From Datnioides undecimradiatus (taxonomy: Eukaryota; Chordata; Actinopteri; Lobotiformes; Datnioididae): a DNA stretch of 64,000 nt. This document shows positions 50,557 to 55,723 of the stretch, in pieces. The translations under genes and the position numbers were made by a program. Each line of letters opens with the position of its first letter. Position 1 is the stretch's first letter. The notes under the pieces are model-generated. The model did no database searches and was not told the DNA's origin. It saw only the letters and a list, made by a program, of their open reading frames with translations. Location of the stretch: NCBI GenBank assembly GCA_008933995.1, contig WARS01000046.1:9066526-9130525 (forward strand), in the 5' to 3' direction.

Positions 50557-51469
50557 TAATCTTTGGTGGCCCTTCCCCTGTAATTTAGAACAGCATGTTT
50601 TTCTAGATGTTCTCTGGGTGCTTTCTGTTGTCTTGTCTTTTAATTTTGGAATAAGTATTCATTTTTGGAATAAGTCTTAAAAACGAGGAAACAAAGACAC
50701 CAATGTCACAATGTATTCTGGTAACACCACCAAAGCATCAAGGTAATAGTGTAGCATGGCAGGTAAGCTGATTGCTGAAGTTAAGCGTGAACATAAGCAA
50801 TTTGGAAGAGGTCATGCTCATGACCCGGTAAAGGAACAGAACTCACCAGTCACAGCTTTTGCAATAAGTGAGGTGTTGTGCTCCTTGTTGCCTCGCACCT
50901 GCAGATATCAGAAAGTGATCAGTGAAATCACCATTCACTGCTTCCACCACCAAACAAAGCTGGGTCATCCCCTATTATTCGTTGCCATAGTACATCAAAT
51001 CAAAGTGCCATGGATACGTTTTCTTCCCGATGCTGAGGTAACTTATTTCATGGATAACGGCGTCAGTCTAGCAGTCATATACTTGGAGCTAGCAAGCTAA
51101 TTGAGGTCAAAATGAATGTTAGCTAATGAATGGAACTTAAACGTCTATTGCACGAGTGACTGTGATGACAAATAAAAAACTACACTACGGCATATGCTTT
51201 GTTATGAAGATATGAGGACTTAGTCGGCAGTGTAACAGTATGTGCTACGTGGCTTTGAGAGGCTGACCCCATGGAAACCATTAGAGTTTACTTTCGAGTT
51301 ACGTTTTAACAAAAAATGTTCAACAAAAGACCAACTTTCGAGACTGAGAGCTTGTTTAAATGCAAGTCTGACTTACCTGAGTGTCTGTCTCTGGCGGCCA
51401 TTCCGTAATGACCAGTAAATCGTATAAAATGTTTTCATCGTCGCTTTCAATCAGACTTTCTTCAGCCAT
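124..51469 (-). CDS. nbas: nbas, NBAS subunit of the NRZ vesicle tether (5' half; 3' end beyond window)
   Basis: NBAS is the animal counterpart of yeast Sec39/Dsl3. With RINT1 and ZW10 it tethers COPI vesicles at the ER, and it has been linked to nonsense-mediated decay. I recognise it by exon-by-exon similarity to vertebrate NBAS. Coding exons, 5' to 3' on the minus strand: 51377-51469, 50847-50898, 50049-50085, 48181-48258, 47418-47465, 46353-46396, 41971-42104, (exon 8 not found), 40400-40498, 38364-38502, 38207-38272, 37962-38090, 37396-37459, 36758-36951, 34879-35154, 30745-30870, 30255-30406, 29956-30093, 24065-24143, 21907-22011, 21221-21357, 17362-17448, 16167-16320, 11946-12131, 9712-9885, 9149-9282, 6840-6902, 4636-4758, 4414-4516, 4096-4173, 3796-3950, 124-236. 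All junctions are GT-AG and phases agree, except at the missing exon. The start codon has A at -3 and G at +4. Residue numbers in the exon entries count the missing exon as 45 residues. Confidence 0.96.
2380..2670. repeat. probable degenerate interspersed repeat
   Basis: The phrases GTCTCCACCAACTCCTGAGG and GGTGCAGCTTTAAAC and the general layout resemble a dispersed repeat I associate with percomorph introns. No terminal repeats or target-site duplication could be fixed by eye. Family unknown. Confidence 0.35.
3162..3198. repeat. (CA)n microsatellite
   Basis: About 18 uninterrupted CA units followed by imperfect CA-rich sequence to about 3240. Confidence 0.97.
3796..3950 (-). CDS. nbas: nbas coding exon 31
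   Basis: A 155-nt exon with [19 protein letters not shown] and TDPCMGLA. Its first half is divergent. It leaves in phase 2 at a GTGAGG donor. Confidence 0.93.
4096..4173 (-). CDS. nbas: nbas coding exon 30
   Basis: A 78-nt phase-0 exon reading [19 protein letters not shown] then QLMHCSK. Close match to human [21 protein letters not shown]. Confidence 0.94.
4414..4516 (-). CDS. nbas: nbas coding exon 29
   Basis: A 103-nt exon reading [19 protein letters not shown] then [15 protein letters not shown]. It matches human QPPVSESHWRTLLQDMLTM. Ends in phase 0. Confidence 0.93.
4582..4618. repeat. (GT)n microsatellite at the nbas exon 28 donor
   Basis: About 18 GT units ending in CGCGTGCGC, 9 nt from the exon 28 donor. 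In the transcript it is a (CA)n tract just inside the intron. Confidence 0.97.
4636..4758 (-). CDS. nbas: nbas coding exon 28
   Basis: A 123-nt exon reading [38 protein letters not shown] then GR. The donor is AA|GTAAGG, followed 8 nt later by CG/CA-alternating repeat. Highly similar to human. Confidence 0.94.
4759..6839 (-). other. nbas: nbas intron 27
   Basis: A 2.1-kb intron filled with GT-rich simple sequence (5140-5480, (GT)n at 5607-5637) and a long GA tract (6199-6376). No coding signal. Confidence 0.8.
6199..6376. repeat. long (GA)n polypurine tract
   Basis: About 180 nt of GA repeat on the plus strand with regular CAGAGAGA interruptions, nearly pure purine. Sequences of this kind can form triplex (H-) DNA. 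The long serine/leucine reading frames on the other strand are artefacts of the repeat. Confidence 0.95.
6840..6902 (-). CDS. nbas: nbas coding exon 27
   Basis: A 63-nt exon reading [19 protein letters not shown] then L, matching human TEATTKLHDMVDQLEQIL. It enters and leaves in phase 2. Confidence 0.9.
6903..9148 (-). other. nbas: nbas intron 26
   Basis: A 2.2-kb intron. It holds GT-rich patches near 7020-7270, purine-rich DNA at 8700-8990 and a (TG)n tract at 9087-9143 touching exon 26. No coding signal. Confidence 0.8.
9087..9143. repeat. (TG)n microsatellite abutting the nbas exon 26 donor
   Basis: About 28 TG units. In the transcript the donor GTCAGA runs directly into (CA)n with no spacer. 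Confidence 0.97.
9149..9282 (-). CDS. nbas: nbas coding exon 26 (Sec39 domain)
   Basis: A 134-nt exon with [19 protein letters not shown] and [19 protein letters not shown]. The donor GTCAGA is immediately continuous with a (CA)n tract of about 55 nt in the transcript. The donor lacks the usual A at +3. Confidence 0.93.
9291..9359. repeat. (GAGGA)n pentanucleotide repeat
   Basis: About 13 copies of GAGGA/GGAGA with two interruptions (ATCGG and GCA), 8 nt upstream (in the transcript) of the exon 26 acceptor. On the coding strand it is a (TCCTC)n pyrimidine tract and so supplies the polypyrimidine stretch. Confidence 0.95.
9474..9523. repeat. (GT)n microsatellite
   Basis: About 25 GT units in the short intron between nbas exons 25 and 26. 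Confidence 0.97.
9712..9885 (-). CDS. nbas: nbas coding exon 25 (Sec39 domain)
   Basis: A 174-nt phase-0 exon, 58 codons, with [38 protein letters not shown] and IIFQHSKPD. Its donor is a consensus GTAAGT followed by short CA-rich sequence. Confidence 0.95.
9886..11945 (-). other. nbas: nbas intron 24
   Basis: A 2.1-kb AT-rich intron with a short (CA)n at 10977-11003. No gene or clear mobile element seen. Confidence 0.75.
11946..12131 (-). CDS. nbas: nbas coding exon 24 (Sec39 domain)
   Basis: A 186-nt phase-0 exon with [37 protein letters not shown] and [19 protein letters not shown]. Strong match to human NBAS. Residues ~856-917. Confidence 0.95.
12820..12945 (+). repeat. degenerate copy of an intronic interspersed repeat family
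   Basis: The phrase AGGACTCATCCTTTGGGCACC at 12841, followed by TATCTGTACC, parallels AGGATTCATCCTCTGGGGACC and GTCTGTAC at 34272. The tail TCAACCATAAGGTGGTGCTGA also fits the family. Unclassified and non-coding. Confidence 0.55.
15080..15181. repeat. (GT)n/(GTGC)n compound microsatellite
   Basis: About 100 nt of alternating purine-pyrimidine sequence with GCGT interruptions. Z-DNA-prone in principle. Confidence 0.95.
15283..15324. repeat. (CA)n microsatellite
   Basis: About 20 CA units with one CG interruption, 100 nt from the preceding GT tract in the opposite orientation. Confidence 0.95.
16167..16320 (-). CDS. nbas: nbas coding exon 23 (Sec39 domain)
   Basis: A 154-nt exon with [19 protein letters not shown] and [17 protein letters not shown], aligned with human AQPELLRFRMTQLTVEKVMD and WYQTRAEEIEHYARQ. 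It has a TCAG acceptor and a GTATGA donor. Confidence 0.92.
17362..17448 (-). CDS. nbas: nbas coding exon 22 (Sec39 domain)
   Basis: An 87-nt exon reading [19 protein letters not shown] then MDWCEAEEC, matching human SLMIIPWHEHKHRAKDWCEE. Phase 2 at both ends. Confidence 0.92.
19271..19314. repeat. (GT)n microsatellite
   Basis: 22 uninterrupted GT units. Confidence 0.97.
20735..20890. repeat. possible degenerate interspersed repeat
   Basis: The segment from GAGGTGCCCAAAATCTTTCC through GGGCCAAAGCAAACTTCTTC resembles a dispersed fish repeat with this order of phrases. No ends or duplication of the target site could be set. Confidence 0.35.
21221..21357 (-). CDS. nbas: nbas coding exon 21 (Sec39 domain)
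   Basis: A 137-nt exon reading [38 protein letters not shown] and TILLPEA. This is a highly conserved helix pair of the Sec39 region. The exon leaves in phase 2. Confidence 0.95.
21907..22011 (-). CDS. nbas: nbas coding exon 20, start of Sec39 domain
   Basis: A 105-nt phase-0 exon reading [19 protein letters not shown] then [16 protein letters not shown]. It lies where the Sec39 domain (about residue 725 in human) begins. Residues ~695-729. Confidence 0.94.
22012..24064 (-). other. nbas: nbas intron 19
   Basis: A 2.1-kb AT-rich intron. The only clear structure is a three-fold 11-bp tandem repeat (GGACCCAAACT) at 23250-23282. Confidence 0.75.
23250..23282. repeat. 11-bp tandem repeat, three copies
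   Basis: Three perfect copies of GGACCCAAACT followed by a truncated GGACTG. Confidence 0.95.
24065..24143 (-). CDS. nbas: nbas coding exon 19
   Basis: A 79-nt exon reading [19 protein letters not shown] then DRLATYE, matching human [19 protein letters not shown]. It follows a 5.8-kb intron, the longest in the window. Confidence 0.93.
25535..25665 (+). repeat. degenerate intronic repeat fragment
   Basis: Contains GCATGCTAACTGACAAAACTA, AAACATTGTGCCTGCTTCAT, GTCACTGTGATCATGTTAAC and ATGTTAGCATCCAG. These phrases recur in altered form at 31960-32030, the same fish repeat family as the copies at 29080 and 34010. Confidence 0.5.
29080..29755 (+). repeat. long degenerate copy of the intronic repeat family
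   Basis: Starts near TGTGCTAACATTTGCTAATT, includes TACAGCAGAGGCTGATGGGA (29168-29187; compare TACAGCTGAGGCTAATGGGA at 34061) and TTTGACCTGATGATAACGCT, and ends near TCATGCTGCTAGCATGCAGC. It has no protein-coding content. Transposon class unassigned. Confidence 0.6.
29338..29383. repeat. 23-bp perfect tandem duplication
   Basis: The unit beginning CTAAGTACAAAGTCATAAGG and ending ACA occurs twice back to back inside the repeat copy, so it arose after insertion. Confidence 0.95.
29956..30093 (-). CDS. nbas: nbas coding exon 18
   Basis: A 138-nt exon reading [19 protein letters not shown] then a charged coiled-coil-like run ending [12 protein letters not shown]. It matches human LPGEIDIDSISYEELS and KKRQELLKLVNFS. 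Phase 2 at both ends. Confidence 0.93.
30255..30406 (-). CDS. nbas: nbas coding exon 17
   Basis: A 152-nt exon containing [38 protein letters not shown] and EDGG, strongly conserved. The CTAG acceptor and GTGGGG donor give phases 0 in and 2 out. Confidence 0.95.
30745..30870 (-). CDS. nbas: nbas coding exon 16
   Basis: A 126-nt phase-0 exon reading [19 protein letters not shown] then [18 protein letters not shown]. It begins the helical-repeat part of the protein and is nearly identical to human NBAS. Confidence 0.95.
31680..32115 (+). repeat. degenerate intronic repeat copy
   Basis: Holds CCATGTTAGCATGCTAC, TAGCATGCTGAGGCTGATAG, CTGGCATTGTCCTTGTGAGC, GATGTTAGCATTTAGCTAAT and GGCCTCACAGAGCCGCATGC. 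This layout is seen in the fish repeat family represented elsewhere in the window. Confidence 0.5.
34010..34370 (+). repeat. degenerate intronic repeat copy
   Basis: Begins at GTTAGCATGCTAACATTTAC, includes TACAGCTGAGGCTAATGGGA (34061-34080), two blocks of the phrase GGATCA...ATTAGGATTCATCCTCTGGG and ends near CGACCAAAGCTAGAGAGC. Non-coding. Confidence 0.6.
34879..35154 (-). CDS. nbas: nbas coding exon 15, acidic linker
   Basis: A 276-nt phase-0 exon (92 codons, the largest here), from [14 protein letters not shown] through an acidic Gly/Asp/Glu/Ser stretch to [38 protein letters not shown] and ending TPEELYQRK. It has no internal ATG before the conserved block. Residues ~438-529. Confidence 0.95.
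35155..36757 (-). other. nbas: nbas intron 14
   Basis: A 1.6-kb intron with a poly-A run at 35218-35237. Otherwise nothing recognisable. Confidence 0.75.
36758..36951 (-). CDS. nbas: nbas coding exon 14
   Basis: A 194-nt exon (residues ~373-437). It contains [38 protein letters not shown] and HDGGFLSLE, among the most conserved parts of NBAS and closing the propeller. Confidence 0.95.
37396..37459 (-). CDS. nbas: nbas coding exon 13
   Basis: A 64-nt exon reading [19 protein letters not shown] then IK, matching human GYDDLNPDWRLSTEKRKK. It leaves in phase 1 at a weak GTAGTT donor. Confidence 0.9.
37578..37639. repeat. (CA)n microsatellite
   Basis: About 30 uninterrupted CA units, the longest pure dinucleotide run in the window, in the nbas intron between exons 12 and 13. 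Confidence 0.97.
37962..38090 (-). CDS. nbas: nbas coding exon 12, WD-like repeat
   Basis: A 129-nt phase-0 exon containing [19 protein letters not shown] and [15 protein letters not shown], a typical WD40 blade (SPDG turn, LSLWD strand) matching the second annotated WD repeat of human NBAS. Confidence 0.95.
38207..38272 (-). CDS. nbas: nbas coding exon 11
   Basis: A 66-nt phase-0 exon reading [19 protein letters not shown] then DEK. It aligns with the variable human linker that ends SVKFYSRQGQEQ. Its borders are set by a TTAG acceptor and a GTAACA donor. Confidence 0.85.
38364..38502 (-). CDS. nbas: nbas coding exon 10
   Basis: A 139-nt exon containing [19 protein letters not shown] and [15 protein letters not shown], a propeller blade strongly conserved with human NBAS. 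It enters in phase 2 and leaves in phase 0. Residues ~240-286. Confidence 0.94.
38503..40399 (-). other. nbas: nbas intron 9
   Basis: A 1.9-kb intron with no coding signal and a possible LINE/SINE 3' tail at 39374-39402. Confidence 0.75.
39374..39402 (+). mobile_element. possible LINE/SINE 3' tail remnant
   Basis: GGGGATCATTAAAGTTTCATCTCATCTATC matches in style the short terminal sequence plus simple-repeat tail of L2/RTE-like LINEs and their SINEs in fish. No body with coding potential is visible upstream. Confidence 0.35.
40400..40498 (-). CDS. nbas: nbas coding exon 9
   Basis: A 99-nt exon reading [19 protein letters not shown] then [12 protein letters not shown], a close match to vertebrate NBAS just after the segment carried by the missing exon 8. 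The acceptor CTCTCAG abuts a (CT)n run of about 50 nt in the transcript. Confidence 0.94.
40499..41970 (-). other. nbas: nbas intron interval lacking the expected exon 8
   Basis: Between exon 7 (phase 0 out) and exon 9 (phase 2 in) vertebrate NBAS has about 45 residues (human SSFIGDLSYAIAGLIFLEY onward to GELRSYLVS), needing about 134 nt. I read both strands of these 1,472 bases and found no such exon. The interval holds GA repeat, purine-rich DNA and AT-rich sequence. Confidence 0.7.
40501..40550. repeat. (GA)n microsatellite forming the nbas exon 9 acceptor tract
   Basis: 25 GA units on the plus strand, that is (CT)25 in the transcript, ending 2 nt before the exon 9 acceptor dinucleotide. 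Confidence 0.97.
41971..42104 (-). CDS. nbas: nbas coding exon 7, first WD-like repeat
   Basis: A 134-nt exon (residues ~118-162). It contains [19 protein letters not shown] and [19 protein letters not shown], the first clear WD40-like blade of the propeller. It ends in phase 0 at a GTAACC donor. The next recognisable exon begins in phase 2, so this exon cannot be joined directly to it in frame. Confidence 0.94.
44031..44113. repeat. (GA)n compound polypurine repeat
   Basis: GA runs separated by two near-identical GGATGG(A/G)GA interruptions, about 83 nt, all purine except for those breaks. Confidence 0.95.
44620..44895. repeat. possible degenerate interspersed repeat
   Basis: The segment from CATTTGGAGTCATGTTTCTG to AAGCAGCTTTAACT resembles a dispersed element of percomorph introns and shares the terminal phrase GCAGCTTTAA with 2655. 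Ends uncertain. Confidence 0.35.
46353..46396 (-). CDS. nbas: nbas coding exon 6
   Basis: A 44-nt exon encoding [14 protein letters not shown], matching the human SAKDDFTSIIGKCQ segment. It enters in phase 2 and leaves in phase 1, with a GTAAGA donor. Confidence 0.9.
46397..47417 (-). other. nbas: nbas intron 5
   Basis: A 1.0-kb intron. Nothing recognisable beyond short CA-rich patches near 46410 and 47150. Confidence 0.75.
47418..47465 (-). CDS. nbas: nbas coding exon 5
   Basis: A 48-nt exon encoding [15 protein letters not shown], almost identical to human NBAS. It is a propeller strand. Phase 2 at both ends. Confidence 0.9.
48111..48173. repeat. (GT)n/(GCGT) microsatellite at the nbas exon 4 donor
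   Basis: About 60 nt of GT repeat with GCGTGC interruptions near both ends, 7 nt from the exon 4 donor. In the transcript it is intronic (CA)n. Confidence 0.96.
48181..48258 (-). CDS. nbas: nbas coding exon 4, start of the propeller region
   Basis: A 78-nt exon whose second half reads [17 protein letters not shown], nearly identical to vertebrate NBAS at the entry to the Nbas N-terminal propeller domain. The donor is GTGCAAAA, followed at once by a long (CA)n tract in the transcript (48111-48173 on the plus strand). Confidence 0.92.
48259..50048 (-). other. nbas: nbas intron 3
   Basis: A 1.8-kb intron. The stretch 48540-49010 is extremely A/T-rich, with repeated TTAAATT-like motifs but no clear unit. 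No coding signal. Confidence 0.75.
50049..50085 (-). CDS. nbas: nbas coding exon 3 (small)
   Basis: A 37-nt exon between a CAACAG acceptor and a GTAAAA donor. It reads [11 protein letters not shown] with split codons at both ends. The YLWYS end aligns with human YIWYS, and the phases (1 in, 2 out) join exons 2 and 4 exactly. It is shorter and more divergent than its neighbours. Confidence 0.8.
50514..50553. repeat. (CA)n microsatellite
   Basis: About 19 CA units preceded by GCGCGC, in nbas intron 2. Confidence 0.97.
50847..50898 (-). CDS. nbas: nbas coding exon 2
   Basis: A 52-nt exon encoding [17 protein letters not shown], flanked by a CTGCAG acceptor and a GTGAGT donor, ending in phase 1. 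It aligns with the human RGNQKHGASFIITKAI stretch. It has no in-frame ATG and is recognised by similarity and phase. Confidence 0.85.
50899..51376 (-). other. nbas: nbas intron 1
   Basis: A 478-bp first intron with no recognisable element. Confidence 0.75.
51377..51469 (-). CDS. nbas: nbas coding exon 1 (residues 1-31)
   Basis: ATG at 51469-51467 opens a 31-codon exon ending in phase 0 at a GTAAGT donor. The acidic start is followed by [15 protein letters not shown], which closely matches the N terminus of vertebrate NBAS. This match fixes both the start and the direction of transcription. The start lies 320 bp from the ddx1 start codon. Confidence 0.93.
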
Positions 51470-51789
51470 ATTTACTTGGACCAGCTGTCAAAACTCTACG
51501 GTGGGAGGCACAGGACAAAATATATCAGGGATGCGCGTTTGGAAAAGGAAGCTAAAGGTGAAGGTTACGTGGTTTCATGACTTGACTTTGGCAAACATGA
51601 TATCTGAAACGCATAGAAATATGTGCTTCTGTGGTAGACCCCACAAATGACGTGTGTTGTAAACTTGTACCGTATTTAACTGATTATTTATTAGCCGGAA
51701 CTAATGACATAAGGACGGTCCGTTAAACGAGTTGCACGGAGCCGACTATTCTGAACACGTTACATCCGGTTGCACTCGTATCAGCAAGA
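51470..51789. promoter_or_regulatory. divergent nbas/ddx1 promoter interval
   Basis: The two start codons face away from each other across 320 bp, so both transcription starts and 5' UTRs must lie here unless an upstream noncoding exon exists. Visible candidates are an ETS-type CCGGAA at 51695-51700, an inverted ETS-like ATCCGG at 51764-51769 just ahead of the ddx1 start, a CRE-like TGACGTG at 51648-51654 and a TGCGCG near 51530. No TATA box is placed convincingly. Promoter function is inferred from geometry. Confidence 0.75.
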
Positions 51790-52327
51790 ATGGCAGCGTT
51801 TTCTGGTAAGTCATTATTCTAAAGACTACATTACATCGATGTTGCATTCGTGTTCAGCATCAAATCCAAACGACTTTTCAAAGCTACGTAAACGCACCGA
51901 ATCATTAAATATGTCTGTTGCTCCACAGAAATGGGCGTTATGCCTGAAATCGCGCAGGCTGTGGAGGAGCTGGACTGGCTGTAAGTCATTCTACAAACCT
52001 CTGACTTGGCGGTTTGCGTCACAGACACACCAATATTGCTAAGTTAGGCCGATATTGCGTTATCTGCCCATGTTGTTGTTACCTGTTTACCGTTGCTGTA
52101 AGCACACGCTGACACTGAATATTTCAATCATCTGATTTAAGGCTCCCAACTGACATCCAGGCAGAGTCTATCCCCCTTATTCTCGGTGGAGGAGATGTAC
52201 TCATGGTAAGACTACCTTTTTGTCTCTGTTTGTCTCAAACATAAAAAAGGCACACTGCAAGATCTTCATTTCATTTCATCTCTCTTTTGTTTTTTAGGCT
52301 GCAGAAACTGGCAGTGGAAAAACAGGT
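51790..52327 (+). CDS. ddx1: ddx1 exons 1-4: N terminus, Q-motif region and Walker A
   Basis: Exons 1-4 give residues 1-54. They begin [19 protein letters not shown], run through [19 protein letters not shown] and end in the Walker A loop [10 protein letters not shown] (residues 45-54, Lys52). Exon 1 has only 16 coding nt and exon 4 only 30 nt. This is the ATP-binding entry of the first RecA-like domain. Confidence 0.96.
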
Positions 52328-55300
52328 GTAAGTACTCGACAGCCACACAACATTGAAATACAGCTTGACCTTTTATTAAATTAACATTTTAAGATGGGGT
52401 CCAGTAGCATAAATGAGCTAAAGCACGGAACTCGTCATCCTCAGGCCTTCAGTATCCCAGTGATCCAGATCGTGTATGAGACCCTTAAGGATCAGCAGGA
52501 AGGCAAGAAGGGCAAAGCCTCCATCAAGACTGGAGGAGCTAGTAAGACCATGTCAATACTTATTTGGTTATTGTGATATTGACCTGTGATTATAATACAC
52601 ATTATGGCAGCACTGATAAGTGCTCTGCAAATCTTTAATCTGCTTTGTTTCTTTTGTTTTGCATAGTTTTCAACAAGTGGCAGATGAATCCTTATGACCG
52701 CAGTACAGCCTTTGGTAAGAAGAGCAAAATTAGTAGCATGTAATGTCACATTCCAGTACACTCTGGAGGACAGTCGAATCTGTTATAAATGCATTTGTTT
52801 GTAATGAAGCTTTGTTCCTTGTCCTCTTTCCTCACTGTCACCTCCTTGTTAATACCTGTACAGCCATTGGTCCAGATGGATTATCCTGCCAGAGCAGAGA
52901 GTTTAAAGAATGGCATGGCTGTCGCTCTACAAAAGGTGTCACCAAAGGTAAAACACTCTTGTGCTTTCCACTTGCTCGAGATTTAAAACAAACCTAATTG
53001 GGATTACAGGGGACTGTCTCTGCTAAACAAATATGAGAGAATCTTTTATTTTCTTTCTGTGTTCAGGGAAGTATTACTATGAGGTGACCTGCCATGACCA
53101 GGGACTGTGTCGCATTGGCTGGTCCACCAGTCAGGCAGCTCTGGACTTGGGTATGCTTTTCTTTTCCTCACAATCTCCATGCTGCATAACTTACAACAAC
53201 GCAGGTAAACCTTCTCAACGGCGCAGCACTTTGACCCTAAACTCTTATTTTCTTTTCAGGAACTGATAAGTATGGTTTTGGTTTTGGTGGAACTGGGAAG
53301 AAATCCAACAACAAGCAGTTTGACAGCTATGGAGAGGTAACAATTCATGAATTAACACGATATTTAAACATGCAAGCAGTTGTGAGGATCATATTAAAAC
53401 ATGCTCTCTCTTTGTTGTCTTCCCTGTTTGTAGGAGTTTACCATGCATGACACTATTGGATGCTACTTGGATCTAGAGAAGGGCCAGATTTTCTTCTCTA
53501 AAAATGGTGCCAACTCAGTAGTTCCAATTCTTATTATCAAGTTTATGTAGGACATTTGAAGTTGATGGTAAATGGCAAACTTACTCATGTTTATCACCTG
53601 ATTGTCTTCGTTTTCTTCTTCCAGGCAATGATCTGGGTTTGGCTTTTGAGATCCCGCAACATTTGAAGAATCAGTCCTTCTTTGCCTCCTGTGTGCTCAA
53701 GGTGTCACATCAATTTAATGGTAGATAACAAACCAACAGGAGCCACATTTACATCGTACAAATTGTCTTTCTCCTTATCTCTCTGACAGAATGCAGAGCT
53801 GAAGTTCAACTTTGGAGGAGAAGACTTCAAACATGCTCCTAAGAGTGGGTTTGTTGCTCTTGACCAGGCGCCGGAGGGTCACCAAGTCAAATCTTCTCAG
53901 ACAGGTGCATAGCTGCAATGAAATATCCTGAAAAGAGCAAGAATCAGATGCCATTTTGAGATAAACATCACACTTTTATTGAACCTGTTAGATTATCCAT
54001 CACTTCCTCTGACAATAAAAACCTTCTTCCTATAGAAATTTTAAAACATGCTATATCTTTACCATCATTAATACGCTAATGAATACATCACATCCAAGAC
54101 AATGTCACAGGTGTACATTTATCCTACTGTTAAATTGCTGTCTCTGCTCTGTGTGTGTGTGTGTGGGTGGATGGATGGATGGATGGATGCAGGCAGTGCC
54201 AAAGTAAGTCAGGTGAAAGCTACAGCCAACGCACCCAAAGCTCTGATCATCGAGCCATCTAAAGAATTAGCTGAACAAACACTCAACAATGTCAAGCAAT
54301 TTAAGAAATACGTGGATAACCCCAGACTCAGGTATGACTGCACGGAGCCGCAGATGCTTCTTTCGATTCAGTACTTTGGAAAACCAGTAAAACTGTAATT
54401 TGTAATTCCTGTGTTATACCAATAGATGGAGCCAGTGTTAAATCACAAATGTTGTATATTCAGTAATGTGCATTTGTCAATCTGTTCCTGCAGGGAACTG
54501 CTGGTGATTGGTGGTGTGGCCGCCAAAGAGCAGCTGGCTGCGCTGGAACAGGGGGTACGTGACCCTGTGCTGTCTCCAAATAAAAGTTGAAATTAAAAAA
54601 CAGAAGGAATTATTGTTTTCATCTGTCCCATCCTGACCTGTCCTGTACTCTACTTTTTGTTGTGTCATTTTACAATTAGATTGACATTGTGGTGGGAACA
54701 CCGGGCAGACTGGACGATCTTGTTTCCACTGGGAAACTCAGTCTGTCACAAGTCCGCTTTCTGGTCCTGGATGAGTGTGTATGTACAGCACATTCAGATT
54801 TTTATTTTTTTTTTACAGCCTCCAAAGTACAAATACTGTTCTTTAATAGCTTATTTATGATTTATGGAGCATAATATTCCCTAAAGACAGTTATTCATTT
54901 GTCTGTGTTCTCTCTGTCCCTCAGGATGGCCTGCTGTCTGCAGGCTATACAGACTTCATCAATAGGATCCACAACCAAATCCCTCAGGTCACTTCTGATG
55001 GCAAAAGACTGCAGGTAGCCTTTTTAGATAAACTGCACACGTGACAGTTAAAACTTGACAACATGAGACTGTTTGTAACGCTAACAGGAGCCAAAGCAGC
55101 TGAAAAATTAGTGCATTACTCTGAGTGCAGTAAGTGCATCATATCCTCTTTTCCAGGTAATCGTTTGCTCGGCCACACTGCATTCGTTTGACGTAAAGAA
55201 GCTGTCAGAGCGCATAATGCACTTTCCCACCTGGGTGGACCTGAAGGGTGAAGACTCTGTCCCTGAGACTGTCCACCATGTTGTCGTGCCGGTCAATCCT

Positions 55301-55673
55301 AAGAGTGATCGGCTGTGGGAGCGCCTGGGCAAGAACCACATCCAGGTGAGTCACCTACAGGGTGAAGTAAATGCAGCAGGGATTTGCATTGCTGTTGAAG
55401 CATCGTGGAGGATTCAGCATAGTTTTTTTTTTTTTTTAAGACTGTATGGTTTTCCTTTGATTTGTTTTGTTCTGGATAGACGGATGACGTCCATGCCAAA
55501 GATAACACCAGACCAGGAGCCAATTCTGCAGGTGGGAGCAGACAGACACCACAGTGTGGACCACTTGATTTAAGCTCTCTGTTATAAAGTATCTTTGACC
55601 TATCAGTGTGTTTCACATAAACAAAACCAGATTCTTATTATCATTTTATTCAATAGTCATGACTAAGGAATAA

Positions 55674-55723
<50 letters not shown>

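Noticed and set aside
54102-54398. Alternative ddx1 exon 13 start within the GGAT repeat (open frame continues upstream)
   Set aside because: The frame is open through the repeat, but the CAG at 54190-54192 gives the junction matching vertebrate DDX1 and keeps phase with exon 12.
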